Shown: piece after piece, positions 39,828 to 46,737 of the stretch
Layout of the letters: each line of letters begins with the position of its first letter
Position numbering within the stretch: the first letter of the stretch is position 1
Notes under the pieces: generated by a model
What the model was told of the DNA's origin: nothing
The model's input: only the letters and a program-made list of their open reading frames with translations
Database searches by the model: none
Source of the DNA: Acidobacteriota bacterium
Lineage (GTDB): Bacteria; Acidobacteriota; Aminicenantia; Aminicenantales; Saccharicenantaceae
Length of the DNA stretch: 46,737 nt
Assembly (NCBI GenBank): GCA_033549365.1
Contig: JAWSUF010000007.1
Coordinates: 83,154 to 129,890 of the forward strand
Direction: 5' to 3'
Program-made: the position numbers and the translations under genes

Positions 39828-41003
39828 ATGAAAAAATTCACGATCGTTGCGGCGACACTCATCGGCCTCGCGACGGCGATTCAGGCCGCCGACAACCTGA
39901 CCCTCTCCTTCTTCCAGAGTTACACGGACAACCTGTTCCAGACAAGCTTTCCCGAAAAAGACGGGATTTCCAATCTGGCCTTTTCTTTCGATAAATCCTT
40001 CGCACCCTTTTCCTTCTTTACGGAAGGCCGATATTCCCATCTCAACAACAACACAAACATCGGATCCTATGCCCAGAATGCGGGAATCGATTATCTCCGG
40101 CCGGTCAACGAAAAAACCGCATTTTACCTCTCGGCCAGGCTGGGCGGCGTTCTCTACCGCTCCGATTTTTCCGATTTCAACTTTTTCCATTTCGCCGCCG
40201 TGGGAGCGGTCAAATCCTACCTGACACCCCAATCCATCCTGAACGTCAACGCCGTCCTCGAATTCAGGAACACCCGCGATCCCTTGTTCGACTATCTGAG
40301 CTCCACGGCCGCAGTTACGATCGACCGGTATTTCGATTCGAGGACAACGCTCAAGGGCGAAGCCCAGTGGGGCTTCAAGTATTTTCTCCACCCCTTTCAG
40401 GCCCAAGCCTCGACGGTCCAAACATCTTTCGCCTCAGCCGGTGGCGGGCAAGGCCCCGGCGGCGGACGCATGGGCTGGCGGAGCGGTTTCATTTCCCCCC
40501 AAACCGACGGCCGGGGCCAGGGGATTCAAATCGCTTCCCTTTCGGGGCTCGTCGCTCAGGGCATCGGCGACCATTTCGGCCTTCGAGTCTCGGCCCTCCG
40601 GCAGTGGACGCTGTCAGGAGAAAATCCTTTTGTTTCCATCGAGGAATTCTACATGGTCGAGAATCCCTCCTACGACGTTTTTTCCTGGAACGGCTTCGGA
40701 ATCTCCGGACTGGCGACGGTTCTGATCCCCTGGAACATGCAACTGAAAATCGGCTATACTTCATCCTCCAAGAAATTTCCGGGGATCGAAGCCATGGATC
40801 TGGACGGACGAATGTTGAGCCCGCTCCGGCGGGACACGAGAAAGCAGTGGGACGCCCGTCTGGAAAAGAATTTCCCCGTCTTGAACGTTTTCGTTGGTTT
40901 TTCCCATGTCGACAACCGTTCCAACGACCTCCTGTTCAATTGGAAAGGCCTTTTTCTGACGGCCGGGATCGATTGGACCTTCAACTGGGGAGGCAAGACA
41001 TGA
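39828..41003 (+). CDS. Outer-membrane beta-barrel protein of the sigma-54 operon
   Basis: The 391-residue protein has a signal peptide (cut near AIQAA, residue 20) and then alternating hydrophobic/polar strands rich in phenylalanine, tyrosine and serine, such as NLTLSFFQSYTDNLFQ and DFNFFHFAAVGAVKSYL, all typical of an outer-membrane barrel. A glycine/glutamine-rich loop (about 205-225) interrupts the strands. No porin family is recognised. The ATG at 39828 follows GGAGGG; a longer reading from 39708 would overlap the upstream gene. The stop overlaps the next gene (ATGA at 41000-41003). It may export or anchor the small protein, or supply a pore, but that is inferred from linkage. Confidence 0.75.
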   Translation: MKKFTIVAATLIGLATAIQAADNLTLSFFQSYTDNLFQTSFPEKDGISNLAFSFDKSFAPFSFFTEGRYSHLNNNTNIGSYAQNAGIDYLRPVNEKTAFYLSARLGGVLYRSDFSDFNFFHFAAVGAVKSYLTPQSILNVNAVLEFRNTRDPLFDYLSSTAAVTIDRYFDSRTTLKGEAQWGFKYFLHPFQAQASTVQTSFASAGGGQGPGGGRMGWRSGFISPQTDGRGQGIQIASLSGLVAQGIGDHFGLRVSALRQWTLSGENPFVSIEEFYMVENPSYDVFSWNGFGISGLATVLIPWNMQLKIGYTSSSKKFPGIEAMDLDGRMLSPLRRDTRKQWDARLEKNFPVLNVFVGFSHVDNRSNDLLFNWKGLFLTAGIDWTFNWGGKT

Positions 41004-41449
41004 AACGCCAAGCCGTCCTTATGGCCGTCCTCTTGACGGTCTGCACCGCGGCTGCGCCGGTCCGGCAAGCCGAACCGCCCACCGCCAAGGCGGCCCCCCA
41101 CTTCTACAACGTCGATACCGAACGGCGGGTGGACGGGACCATCCGGAAGATCCTCTTCGAATCGCGGTACGAATCGGCACCGCCCTTCCTCGTCATCATC
41201 CTGGAGGAAAGGACAACGGGCCGCGTCTATAACGTCGAAGTCAGCCCGGCCGGATTTTTCAGCCAGGATTTCCACCAGGGCGAACGGGTGAGGATCACCG
41301 GTTCGTTTTACTCCCGGGATTCCGAACTCTTCCTGATCGCCCGTGAGATCCGTGCCGGCGGGGAAATCTTCAGGGTTCGCGACCGGAAGGGCTTTCCGAA
41401 CTGGCGCGGGGGGGCGATGAAAGGGAAACGGCGGGGCCGGGGCATGTGA
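41000..41449 (+). CDS. Small exported OB-fold-like protein
   Basis: The 149-residue protein has a signal peptide (cut near residue 18-23) and a compact beta domain (about 37-125) of the kind VDGTIRKILFE...GRVYNVEVSP...GERVRITGSFY, which reads like an OB fold. The C-terminal FPNWRGGAMKGKRRGRGM is rich in lysine, arginine and glycine, similar to the tail of the first protein of the operon. Function is unknown; periplasmic ligand or metal binding is plausible. It is coupled to both neighbours: ATGA with the barrel gene and GTGA with the kinase. Confidence 0.68.
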   Translation: MKRQAVLMAVLLTVCTAAAPVRQAEPPTAKAAPHFYNVDTERRVDGTIRKILFESRYESAPPFLVIILEERTTGRVYNVEVSPAGFFSQDFHQGERVRITGSFYSRDSELFLIAREIRAGGEIFRVRDRKGFPNWRGGAMKGKRRGRGM

Positions 41450-42696
41450 GGCGTTTCAATTTCCCTCTTTTTTTCGGCCTTCCCTTCGCGGGGCTGATTG
41501 TCCTTCTCTTCATTTTCTCATTCCTCAATCGGAGTTATGTCCAGACCAAAACCCGGGACCTCGTGCGCGAGCAGCTCCAGGCCACAGTTGAGATCCTTAC
41601 GGCCGGTGTGGCCCGGCTCCTCGACGAGGGACAGGCCCCCGATGTCGTCCTCGGCCTTTCAGCCGGCCGGGAACAAATCTACTACCTGGCCCTTCTCGAC
41701 GGCGAAGACAACATCCTGAGCTGGAAGTCGGTTTACGAGGGCTACCTCCCTCTGACCCGCCGGGACGCATCCAGGACGGAGCCCTGGATCATCCCCTCGC
41801 CCGCGGGAAGCATTCTCAATTTTCTGGCCCCCGTTGCCGTGGCCGACGGCAGGTCGTTCCGGCTCTATCTCGGCTATTCCCTCTCGGATTGGGAGGAAAT
41901 GATCGCCCGTTCCAACCGCAATCTGCTGGCTCTCTTCGGCGCCCTGGCCGCGGCCGGAGTCGTTTTTTTCATCGGCGTCTACGGACTCCAGAAAAGATAT
42001 CTGGCCAAGGCCAAGGAGGCAGAGGAGGAAAAACGGGAGAAGGAGAGGTTCCGCGAAATCTCCTCCTTCACGTCGGTCGTCGCCCACGAAATCAAGAACC
42101 CCCTGAACAGCCTGGCCCTGCTCTGCGAACTTCTTCACAGGAAAGGTCCTCCCGAAGTCATGGCCGATGTCGCCCTGGGCCGGGAGGAGGTTCGAAGGAT
42201 CTCCGATATTATCGACCGTTTCTCGGCTTCGCTAAAACCGCTCCGGCCCCATCGCGAAAACCTTGTTCTCCGGGATGTCGTCCGGGAAGCCCGCGACTCC
42301 GTCGCCCCGGGAAGCGCCAAACCCGGCGTGGAGTTCCGTTATACCGAGACATCTCCGATCCGCGTGTTCGCCGACAGGGATCTTCTTATCCAGGCCCTGC
42401 AGAATCTCTTCCGCAACGCCTTCGAAGCGACAGAGTCGGGCGAGGTCGCGGTCAAAGCGGAAATGATCCGCGGTGAAATCCTTGTCCGAATCGAGGACAC
42501 GGGACGGGGCATGCCTCCCGACGAGGCGGTCCGTATCTTCGAGCCGTTTTTCTCCACCAAGGATCAGGGCATGGGCATCGGCCTCTATGCGGCCCGAAAA
42601 ATCGTCGAAGCTCACGGAGGACGGATCGACGTCGAAAGCGAGCCCGGGCGGGGAACGACATTCCTCATTCAACTTTCGGGAGTCCGACATGAGTAA
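41446..42696 (+). CDS. Membrane sensor histidine kinase of the sigma-54 operon
   Basis: The 416-residue kinase has two membrane helices (about 7-27 and 162-184) around an extracytoplasmic sensor of about 130 residues, then a HisKA domain with phosphorylated H214 in VVAHEIKNPLNSLALL and a HATPase_c domain with NLFRNAFEA (N box), DTGRGM, FFSTKDQGMGIGL and a final GRGTTF. It has no PAS or HAMP domain I can recognise. The topology is that of ZraS-like sensors for periplasmic signals. It overlaps both the OB-fold gene and the response regulator, the last by eight bases, so kinase and regulator should be made together. Confidence 0.88.
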   Translation: MRRFNFPLFFGLPFAGLIVLLFIFSFLNRSYVQTKTRDLVREQLQATVEILTAGVARLLDEGQAPDVVLGLSAGREQIYYLALLDGEDNILSWKSVYEGYLPLTRRDASRTEPWIIPSPAGSILNFLAPVAVADGRSFRLYLGYSLSDWEEMIARSNRNLLALFGALAAAGVVFFIGVYGLQKRYLAKAKEAEEEKREKERFREISSFTSVVAHEIKNPLNSLALLCELLHRKGPPEVMADVALGREEVRRISDIIDRFSASLKPLRPHRENLVLRDVVREARDSVAPGSAKPGVEFRYTETSPIRVFADRDLLIQALQNLFRNAFEATESGEVAVKAEMIRGEILVRIEDTGRGMPPDEAVRIFEPFFSTKDQGMGIGLYAARKIVEAHGGRIDVESEPGRGTTFLIQLSGVRHE

Positions 42697-44047
42697 AGCC
42701 ACAATCCTGATCGTCGAAGACGACCCTCTGCAGAGGCGATTGATCCGCCGAAATCTTGAACAGGAAGGCTACGAAGTTCTGGAAGCCGCCTCCCTCCGGG
42801 AGGCGACAGCGGCCGTCGATTCGCGCGCGGTCGAGGTCGCCATCGTCGATTACAAGCTCGACGGCGAGACGGGCATCGACGTCATCCGGGCCGTCCTGGA
42901 ACGCAACCCCCTGGTCACGCCGATTGTCGTCACGGCTTTCGCCGATATCGAAACCGCCGTCGAAGCCTTGAAAAAAGGCGCCTACGACTACATCGTCAAG
43001 CCCCTGGATTTCAAAAAATTCCTGCCGTCCGTCGAGCGGGCCCTGGAGCGCCAGAAGCTGCGCCGGGAAATCGCCCTTCTCCGGACATCACTCGAGACAA
43101 AATTCAGCTTGAAAAACGTCGTTTCCGCCTCTCCAGGAATGGAAGAGGTCATGCGCCTGATCGCCAAGGCGGCCGGGAGCGACGCCGCCGTATTGATCGA
43201 CGGCGAGACGGGCACGGGGAAGGACCTGGCGGCCCGAAGCATTCATTTCGCGTCGCGGCGCAAGGACGACCCCTACATGGCTGTGAACATTCCGTCCCTG
43301 CCCGAAACGCTCGTCGAGAGCGAACTCTTCGGCGCCGAAAAAGGCTCTTACACCGGCGCCCATGAGCGCAAAATCGGAAAATTCGAAGCGGCCTCGGGCG
43401 GGACGCTTTTTCTCGACGAGATCGGCGATCTGACACCCCAGGTCCAGGTGAAACTTCTCCGCTTTCTCCAGGACAAGCAGTTCTACAGACTGGGATCTTC
43501 GTCGGCTCTCCACTCGGACGTCCGGATCATCGCGGCCACGAACCGGGATCTGGAGAAACTGATGCGCGAGGAGAAATTCCGTCCCGACCTTTTCTACCGT
43601 CTGAACGTGATTCACATCCGCATCCCTCCCCTTCGCCGGAGGAGGGAGGACATCCCGCCATTGGTCGATCGTTTCATCAAGACCTATGCCGAACGGGAAG
43701 GCAAGACAATCCGCGGGATTACACACGAAGCCATGTCGGCGATTGTCCGCTACGCGTATCCCGGAAATATCCGGGAACTCGAAAACATCATCGAGCGCGC
43801 CGCCGTTTTCGCAGACGGGGAGGACATCACGCAGGCCGACCTCCCCGTCTACCTCTCGGAAAAACGGGAAGAGGACTTTTCAAGCGAAGACCTGCCGCTG
43901 ACAGAAAAAGTCCGGCGCCTCGAATCCCGGGAGATTCGGCGGGCCCTGCAGGAATCGGGGGGTGTCAAGAGCCGGGCTGCCAGGGCACTGGGCATCACCG
44001 AGCGGATCCTCGCTTATAAGATGAAAACCCTCGGAATCGTCTCTTAA
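42689..44047 (+). CDS. sigma-54-dependent response regulator with GSYTGA loop
   Basis: The 452-residue protein has a receiver domain (acidic E10/D11/D12, phosphoacceptor D54, K104), an AAA+ domain (Walker A GETGTGKD at 172-179, Walker B TLFLDEIGD about 239-247) and a Fis-type DNA-binding helix-turn-helix (about 411-450). The sigma-54 contact loop reads GSYTGA (219-224), a variant of GAFTGA that keeps an aromatic residue and the TGA end, so contact with sigma-54 is plausible. The start at 42689 is inside the kinase end; a reading from 42473 would lie out of frame in the kinase. It probably binds the palindromes at 39216-39249 and activates its own operon. Confidence 0.9.
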   Translation: MSKATILIVEDDPLQRRLIRRNLEQEGYEVLEAASLREATAAVDSRAVEVAIVDYKLDGETGIDVIRAVLERNPLVTPIVVTAFADIETAVEALKKGAYDYIVKPLDFKKFLPSVERALERQKLRREIALLRTSLETKFSLKNVVSASPGMEEVMRLIAKAAGSDAAVLIDGETGTGKDLAARSIHFASRRKDDPYMAVNIPSLPETLVESELFGAEKGSYTGAHERKIGKFEAASGGTLFLDEIGDLTPQVQVKLLRFLQDKQFYRLGSSSALHSDVRIIAATNRDLEKLMREEKFRPDLFYRLNVIHIRIPPLRRRREDIPPLVDRFIKTYAEREGKTIRGITHEAMSAIVRYAYPGNIRELENIIERAAVFADGEDITQADLPVYLSEKREEDFSSEDLPLTEKVRRLESREIRRALQESGGVKSRAARALGITERILAYKMKTLGIVS

Positions 44048-44090
44048 ACGGTCCGGAAGCCCGCTTTATCGGCCACCCGGCCGGGCGGGG

Positions 44091-44195
44091 CGCTTCGCAA
44101 GCGCCGCGGCTGCTCTGTCCGTGACCCGTCCGGGCGCCCAGCCCTCCATCCCCGGTCGCGCCGAAATCAACGATTTTCTCGCAGAACATCGTTGA
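44091..44195 (+). pseudogene. Displaced 3' end of a ribokinase gene (right direct repeat)
   Basis: In one frame this segment encodes 34 residues beginning RFASAAAALSVTRPGAQPS and ending AEHR followed by TGA, the same as the RbsK C-terminus except G to E near the end. No start codon or upstream coding part is present. The high share of synonymous differences suggests both copies spent time under selection in working rbsK genes, for example in host and donor strains. In the rest of the 280-base gap (44048-44328) I see no gene. Confidence 0.85.
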
Positions 44196-44328
44196 TCCGC
44201 CAAAGCATCCTGACCCCCGGGTTTCCTGAGGCCTCTATTCCAATGGCATCGCTGCGCGGATCGGGAAGAAAAATCGGGAGGAGGCGTCTAATAGGTGGAA
44301 GTGCAAATTGCGCAATGAAGGAGCCGCT

Positions 44329-44697
44329 ATGATCAGGAAAGTTTCTCTCGTTTCTATCGTTCTCCTCGCCGTTCTGTCCCTTTCCGCCTGGGCCGCCGAC
44401 GTGTCCGGCACATGGGCCATGACGTCCCAGGGCCGCCAGGGTGAGATGACCCGCGACATCACCATCGCCCAGGACGGCAACAAGATCACCGTGACCATGC
44501 CGCCCGGTCCCCGCGGCGGAGACCCGATGGTCGGAGAAGGCACAATCGACGGCGATGCCATCCAATGGACGATCAATCGCGAAACGCCCCGAGGCCAAAT
44601 GACCATGGTCTACAAGGGCACCGTCGACGGCGACACCATGAAGGGCACCGTGACCGTCATGGACAACGAAATGGAGTGGACCGCAAAGAAAAAGTAA
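44329..44697 (+). CDS. Small secreted beta-rich protein of unknown function
   Basis: The 122-residue protein has a signal peptide (core about 5-18, cut near AWA at residue 20) and a body of repeated short beta strands with G-D-G turns, such as TIDGDAIQWTI and TVDGDTMKGTVTV. This reads as a lipocalin-like or extracellular beta-sandwich fold. No catalytic motif is visible. AAGGAG (44318-44323) is six bases before the ATG at 44329, which I prefer to the TTG at 44308. It lies outside the direct-repeat-bounded island, and a weak TCTAAT box at 44287-44292 is the only promoter hint. Confidence 0.7.
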   Translation: MIRKVSLVSIVLLAVLSLSAWAADVSGTWAMTSQGRQGEMTRDITIAQDGNKITVTMPPGPRGGDPMVGEGTIDGDAIQWTINRETPRGQMTMVYKGTVDGDTMKGTVTVMDNEMEWTAKKK

Positions 44698-44742
44698 GCC
44701 GATTCGCGAACGGAATGAGATCATAAGCGCCATGGGCGAATG

Positions 44743-44771
44743 TTGAGTTTTGTTCCGAGATAGACTATAAT
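44743..44771 (+). promoter_or_regulatory. sigma-70-type promoter of the aldo/keto reductase gene
   Basis: TTGAGT (44743-44748), a 17-base spacer and a perfect TATAAT (44766-44771) place the start near 44778, before GAAGGG (44787-44792) and the ATG at 44800. Confidence 0.7.
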
Positions 44772-44799
44772 TCCGATATCTTAAATGAAGGGAAAAACG

Positions 44800-46128
44800 A
44801 TGGCAAAACGAACCGGTATGGACAGACGAGGATTTATCAAGGCTTCGGCGATCGGCCTGGCCGGGGTTGGAACAACGCTCGGAGCGGGCGCCTTGCCGGC
44901 CGCAAAGCTTCCCGGAGAAGAGACCTCCAAGATACTGTCCTATCGAACTCTGGGCCGGACGGGATTCAAGGTCTCTGACATCGGAATCGGGACATCACAG
45001 ACCTTTCCCGCCGCCGTGATGGCCGCGGCCTTCGATGCCGGCGTCAATTACGTCGACACGGCCGAAGGCTACGGCCGGGGCGCCGCGGAACAGAGCATCG
45101 CCGAAGCCATCCGGGGCCGCGACAGGTCGTCCCTTTTCATCGCCACCAAGATCCGTGTCATGGATAACATGACGAAAGACCAGGTCATCGAAAAAGTCCA
45201 GGCATGCCTCGGCCGCCTGCAGACCGACTACGTCGATTGTCTCATGAATCAGGGCGCTCCGACCGCCGAATCCCTGAAGAACGAGGCCTTTCATGCCGGA
45301 ATGGATCAGCTCAAAAAGGAGGGCAAAGTCCGGTTCGTCGGCGTGGCCAACCACGGCCCCCGCATGGCGGGCCAGGGCGAAGCCATGGAGGATGTCCTGA
45401 CGGCCGCGGTGGAAGACGGCCGCTTCGACCTCCTGCTTCTCGTCTACAATTTCCTGCAGAAGGAAGCCGGAGAGAAAGTTCTCGAGGCCGCCGCAAAGAA
45501 GAATATCGCCACGACGATCATGAAGTCCAACCCTCTGGGCCGCTACCACGACATGAAGGAGCGGATTGAACGCATGAAGCGGGAAGGACAGGAGATCGAC
45601 GAGCGGATGCAGCAGTCCTGGGCCAGGATGGAGGAGACGGCCGCGCAGGCGGAAGCCTTCATCCGCGAACACGGCCTGGAAGGCCCGGCCGAGATCAAGG
45701 CCGCGGCGCTCAAGTTCGTGCTCGGCGATCCCCGGGTCCACACTCTGAACCTGGCCTTCAACACCTTCGACGATGTCCGGGATCTCATCGGACTCTCCGG
45801 CACGGGTCTTCAGACGGCGGACCGGAACCTTCTCAGGGATTACGAAAAAGATTGCGGCCGGCTCTATTGCCGCCACGCCTGCGGCGTCTGCGAGGCCTCC
45901 TGCCCTCATGCGGTTCCCGTGAACACGATCATGCGCTACGCCCATTACTTCGAGGCCCAGGGCAGCGAGAAGTTCGCCATGGAGAAATACGCCGGGTTGG
46001 GAAGCCAAGCGGCCGAAGCCTGTCAAACATGTCCGGGATTCTGCGAAAAGGCCTGCCCCTACGGCGTGCCCGCCCGCGGCCTCCTGGTTTTAGCCCACGC
46101 GCAGATGTCCCTGAAGCCCTGGGCTTAA
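44800..46128 (+). CDS. Tat-exported aldo/keto reductase-ferredoxin fusion
   Basis: The 442-residue protein begins with a twin-arginine signal (MDRRGFIKASAIGLAG), then an aldo/keto reductase barrel (about 48-340), then a C-terminal iron-sulfur domain with CxxxCxxCxxxCP (CRHACGVCEASCP) and CxxCxxxCxxxCP (CQTCPGFCEKACP). Three barrel catalytic positions are present: D86, Y91 and K117. The histidine normally in the LxH strand appears as N150 in CLMNQG, so the usual hydride chemistry may be altered. A folded, cofactor-loaded redox enzyme outside the cytoplasm is implied. GAAGGG supports the ATG at 44800 over that at 44785. Confidence 0.85.
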   Translation: MAKRTGMDRRGFIKASAIGLAGVGTTLGAGALPAAKLPGEETSKILSYRTLGRTGFKVSDIGIGTSQTFPAAVMAAAFDAGVNYVDTAEGYGRGAAEQSIAEAIRGRDRSSLFIATKIRVMDNMTKDQVIEKVQACLGRLQTDYVDCLMNQGAPTAESLKNEAFHAGMDQLKKEGKVRFVGVANHGPRMAGQGEAMEDVLTAAVEDGRFDLLLLVYNFLQKEAGEKVLEAAAKKNIATTIMKSNPLGRYHDMKERIERMKREGQEIDERMQQSWARMEETAAQAEAFIREHGLEGPAEIKAAALKFVLGDPRVHTLNLAFNTFDDVRDLIGLSGTGLQTADRNLLRDYEKDCGRLYCRHACGVCEASCPHAVPVNTIMRYAHYFEAQGSEKFAMEKYAGLGSQAAEACQTCPGFCEKACPYGVPARGLLVLAHAQMSLKPWA

Positions 46129-46147
46129 AAAAACAATTGACACATCC

Positions 46148-46175
46148 GTCGTCATTTGTCATGAAAAATGACGAC
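46148..46175. repeat. Inverted repeat after the aldo/keto reductase gene
   Basis: GTCGTCATTT (46148-46157) and AAATGACGAC (46166-46175) pair perfectly around an 8-base loop, 20 bases after the stop codon. There is no U-tract, so it is a weak terminator candidate or an operator. The stretch 46129-46385 otherwise shows no credible gene. Confidence 0.5.
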
Positions 46176-46210
46176 AATCCCAACGATTCGTGGCAGTATA
46201 GACGCCCTTG

Positions 46211-46231
46211 TTTATAATGGCATATTATAAA
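46211..46231. repeat. AT-rich inverted repeat
   Basis: TTTATAAT (46211-46218) and ATTATAAA (46224-46231) flank GGCAT. The left arm contains a perfect TATAAT on the plus strand and the right arm one on the minus strand, so it could be a symmetric operator or a bidirectional -10 region. No gene start is nearby. Confidence 0.35.
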
Positions 46232-46280
46232 CTCCGGTTTTTATATGTCAGCATTCAATCAATCATATTAATCGAACGCA

Positions 46281-46311
46281 ATCTCTCCTTGGCTTTTTGC
46301 ATCTCTCCTTG
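46281..46311. repeat. Short direct repeats
   Basis: ATCTCTCCTTG occurs at 46281-46291 and again at 46301-46311, exactly 20 bases apart. Read on the minus strand each contains AAGGAG. No gene can be assigned to either. Confidence 0.35.
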
Positions 46312-46385
46312 AAACAACCGGCGCTAGCCGTGCGTTATCCGTAACTGGCGGAAGTTCAGAATCGAGGAATTGCATAAAATGGAGA

Positions 46386-46637
46386 TCATCGAGTACCGAG
46401 CCATTCCGCCAACTCCAAAAAGACCTTCTCAAACTCATCCCAATCGACGGGTTTAATAAGCCGGGGAAACGGGATCAAACCGGGATTCGGGAGGTCGCAG
46501 AGGCCGATTCCCGACGATTTTGGGACGGATCGTTGAATAATACGGAATCCCTCCTTCAAATGCATTGCCGCCGCCCTGGGATCATCAAATACGGCGTCTT
46601 TCCTTTTCGCCCTTTCAAAAACGTCGTCGGCAATCAA
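46386..46637 (-). CDS. Small ORF with a receiver-domain-like end, possible fragment
   Basis: The 83-residue reading frame starts at a TTG without a ribosome binding site and stays open for about a dozen codons further upstream without an ATG or GTG. Its end, LIKPVDWDEFEKVFLELAEWL, resembles the last strand and helix of a response-regulator receiver domain (conserved KP followed by xWxEF). The rest does not show the acidic pocket or phosphoacceptor aspartate clearly. It may be a decayed or atypical receiver protein, or a real small gene of unknown role. Codon use is less GC-rich than that of its neighbours. Confidence 0.3.
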   Translation of the reverse strand: MIADDVFERAKRKDAVFDDPRAAAMHLKEGFRIIQRSVPKSSGIGLCDLPNPGLIPFPRLIKPVDWDEFEKVFLELAEWLGTR

Positions 46638-46670
46638 CCGGGGATATTCTTTTTTTATGAAATGAAAACT

Positions 46671-46690
46671 CCCCGGGCTGAAGCCCGGGG
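46671..46690. repeat. GC-rich palindromic hairpin
   Basis: CCCCGGGC (46671-46678) and GCCCGGGG (46683-46690) enclose TGAA. The palindrome is of a kind widely dispersed in bacterial genomes as REP-like elements. Short A and T runs flank it, so it could also end transcription weakly on either strand. Confidence 0.5.
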
Positions 46691-46716
46691 TTTCGGCCCT
46701 GTGGCATAATCTGACT

Positions 46717-46737
46717 ATGGGTTTTTTCGCTGATCAC
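46717..46737 (+). CDS. Possible start of a gene cut by the right edge
   Basis: ATG at 46717 opens MGFFADH and runs off the window. A CATAAT box (46705-46710) ends six bases before it, the same close spacing seen at several leaderless-type starts in this window. With only seven codons visible nothing can be said about the product. Confidence 0.25.

Noticed and set aside
42473-42688. A 72-residue N-terminal extension of the island response regulator
   Set aside because: The extension reads the kinase gene in another frame and gives arginine/serine-rich sequence. The receiver domain begins cleanly at the ATG at 42689.
39182-44090. Integrase or transposase inside the direct-repeat-bounded island
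   Set aside because: I looked in all frames between the repeats and found only the five operon genes. The island must have moved by recombination or with enzymes supplied elsewhere.
44296-44311. A second sigma-54-like promoter before the gene at 44329
   Set aside because: TGG and TTGC are both present, but GG (44297) to GC (44310) is 13 bases instead of 12 and the CAC part is missing. AAGGAG also follows too closely for a typical leader.
46255-46302. Fifteen-codon open frame on the minus strand starting MQKAKERLRS
   Set aside because: The AAGGAG is only two bases from the ATG and is itself part of a direct repeat. The frame is too short to support without conservation data.

Overview
The window reads as about 46.7 kb of GC-rich chromosome from a Gram-negative, probably anaerobic bacterium. 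The envelope is diderm: outer-membrane barrels, a lipoprotein protease and exported small proteins. Central metabolism uses a four-subunit pyruvate:ferredoxin oxidoreductase, and ferredoxins and iron-sulfur proteins are common. The protein repertoire and sequence style remind me of Acidobacteriota, especially Aminicenantia (OP8). That placement is from memory and cannot be proven here. No phage, IS transposase, CRISPR array or rRNA is visible; two tRNAs are present.

Layout. 1-5899: surface-glycan genes, namely the start of a glycosyltransferase-like gene, a large membrane protein, a methyltransferase, a GT2 transferase, and a WecD-WecE pair for a 4-acetamido-4,6-dideoxyhexose nucleotide sugar. 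5971-8882: porGDAB. 8973-17670: a TlpA-like thioredoxin, FabH, an outer-membrane protein with a zinc carboxypeptidase and a coiled-coil protein, then QueH-HypF, then a zinc-ribbon membrane protein. 17829-24415 (minus strand): an M50 protease, a ferredoxin, a TPR protein, tRNA-Arg, and a four-gene unit with SH3, M48 protease, CHASE2 adenylate cyclase and MBL hydrolase. 24534-32013: two small membrane proteins with FtsEX, a MITE-like element, then RodZ-like, NtrY-like, NtrX-like and RecO. 32075-38151: an unknown anchored protein, OsmC, a 1026-aa secreted protein resembling glycoside hydrolases, PrsW, a LOG-family protein and tRNA-Ala. 38231-44195: ribokinase and a sigma-54 island. 44329-46128: a small secreted protein and a Tat-exported aldo/keto reductase with two 4Fe-4S motifs. 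The last 600 bases are mostly non-coding, with several inverted repeats.

The most interesting region is 39077-44195. A five-gene operon encodes a secreted calcium-loop protein, an outer-membrane barrel, a small exported protein, a histidine kinase and a sigma-54-type response regulator. It starts at a near-perfect -24/-12 promoter, the only convincing sigma-54 promoter found. Upstream lie two palindromes spaced exactly 20 bp apart, which look like activator sites, and a consensus IHF-type site lies between these and the promoter. The whole operon is bracketed by 105-bp direct repeats (99/105 identical) of the ribokinase gene 3' end, so it looks like a self-regulating envelope-sensing cassette that recombined in behind rbsK.

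At several other genes the -35/-10 promoter ends only 6-10 bases before the start codon, which suggests leaderless transcripts are common in this organism.
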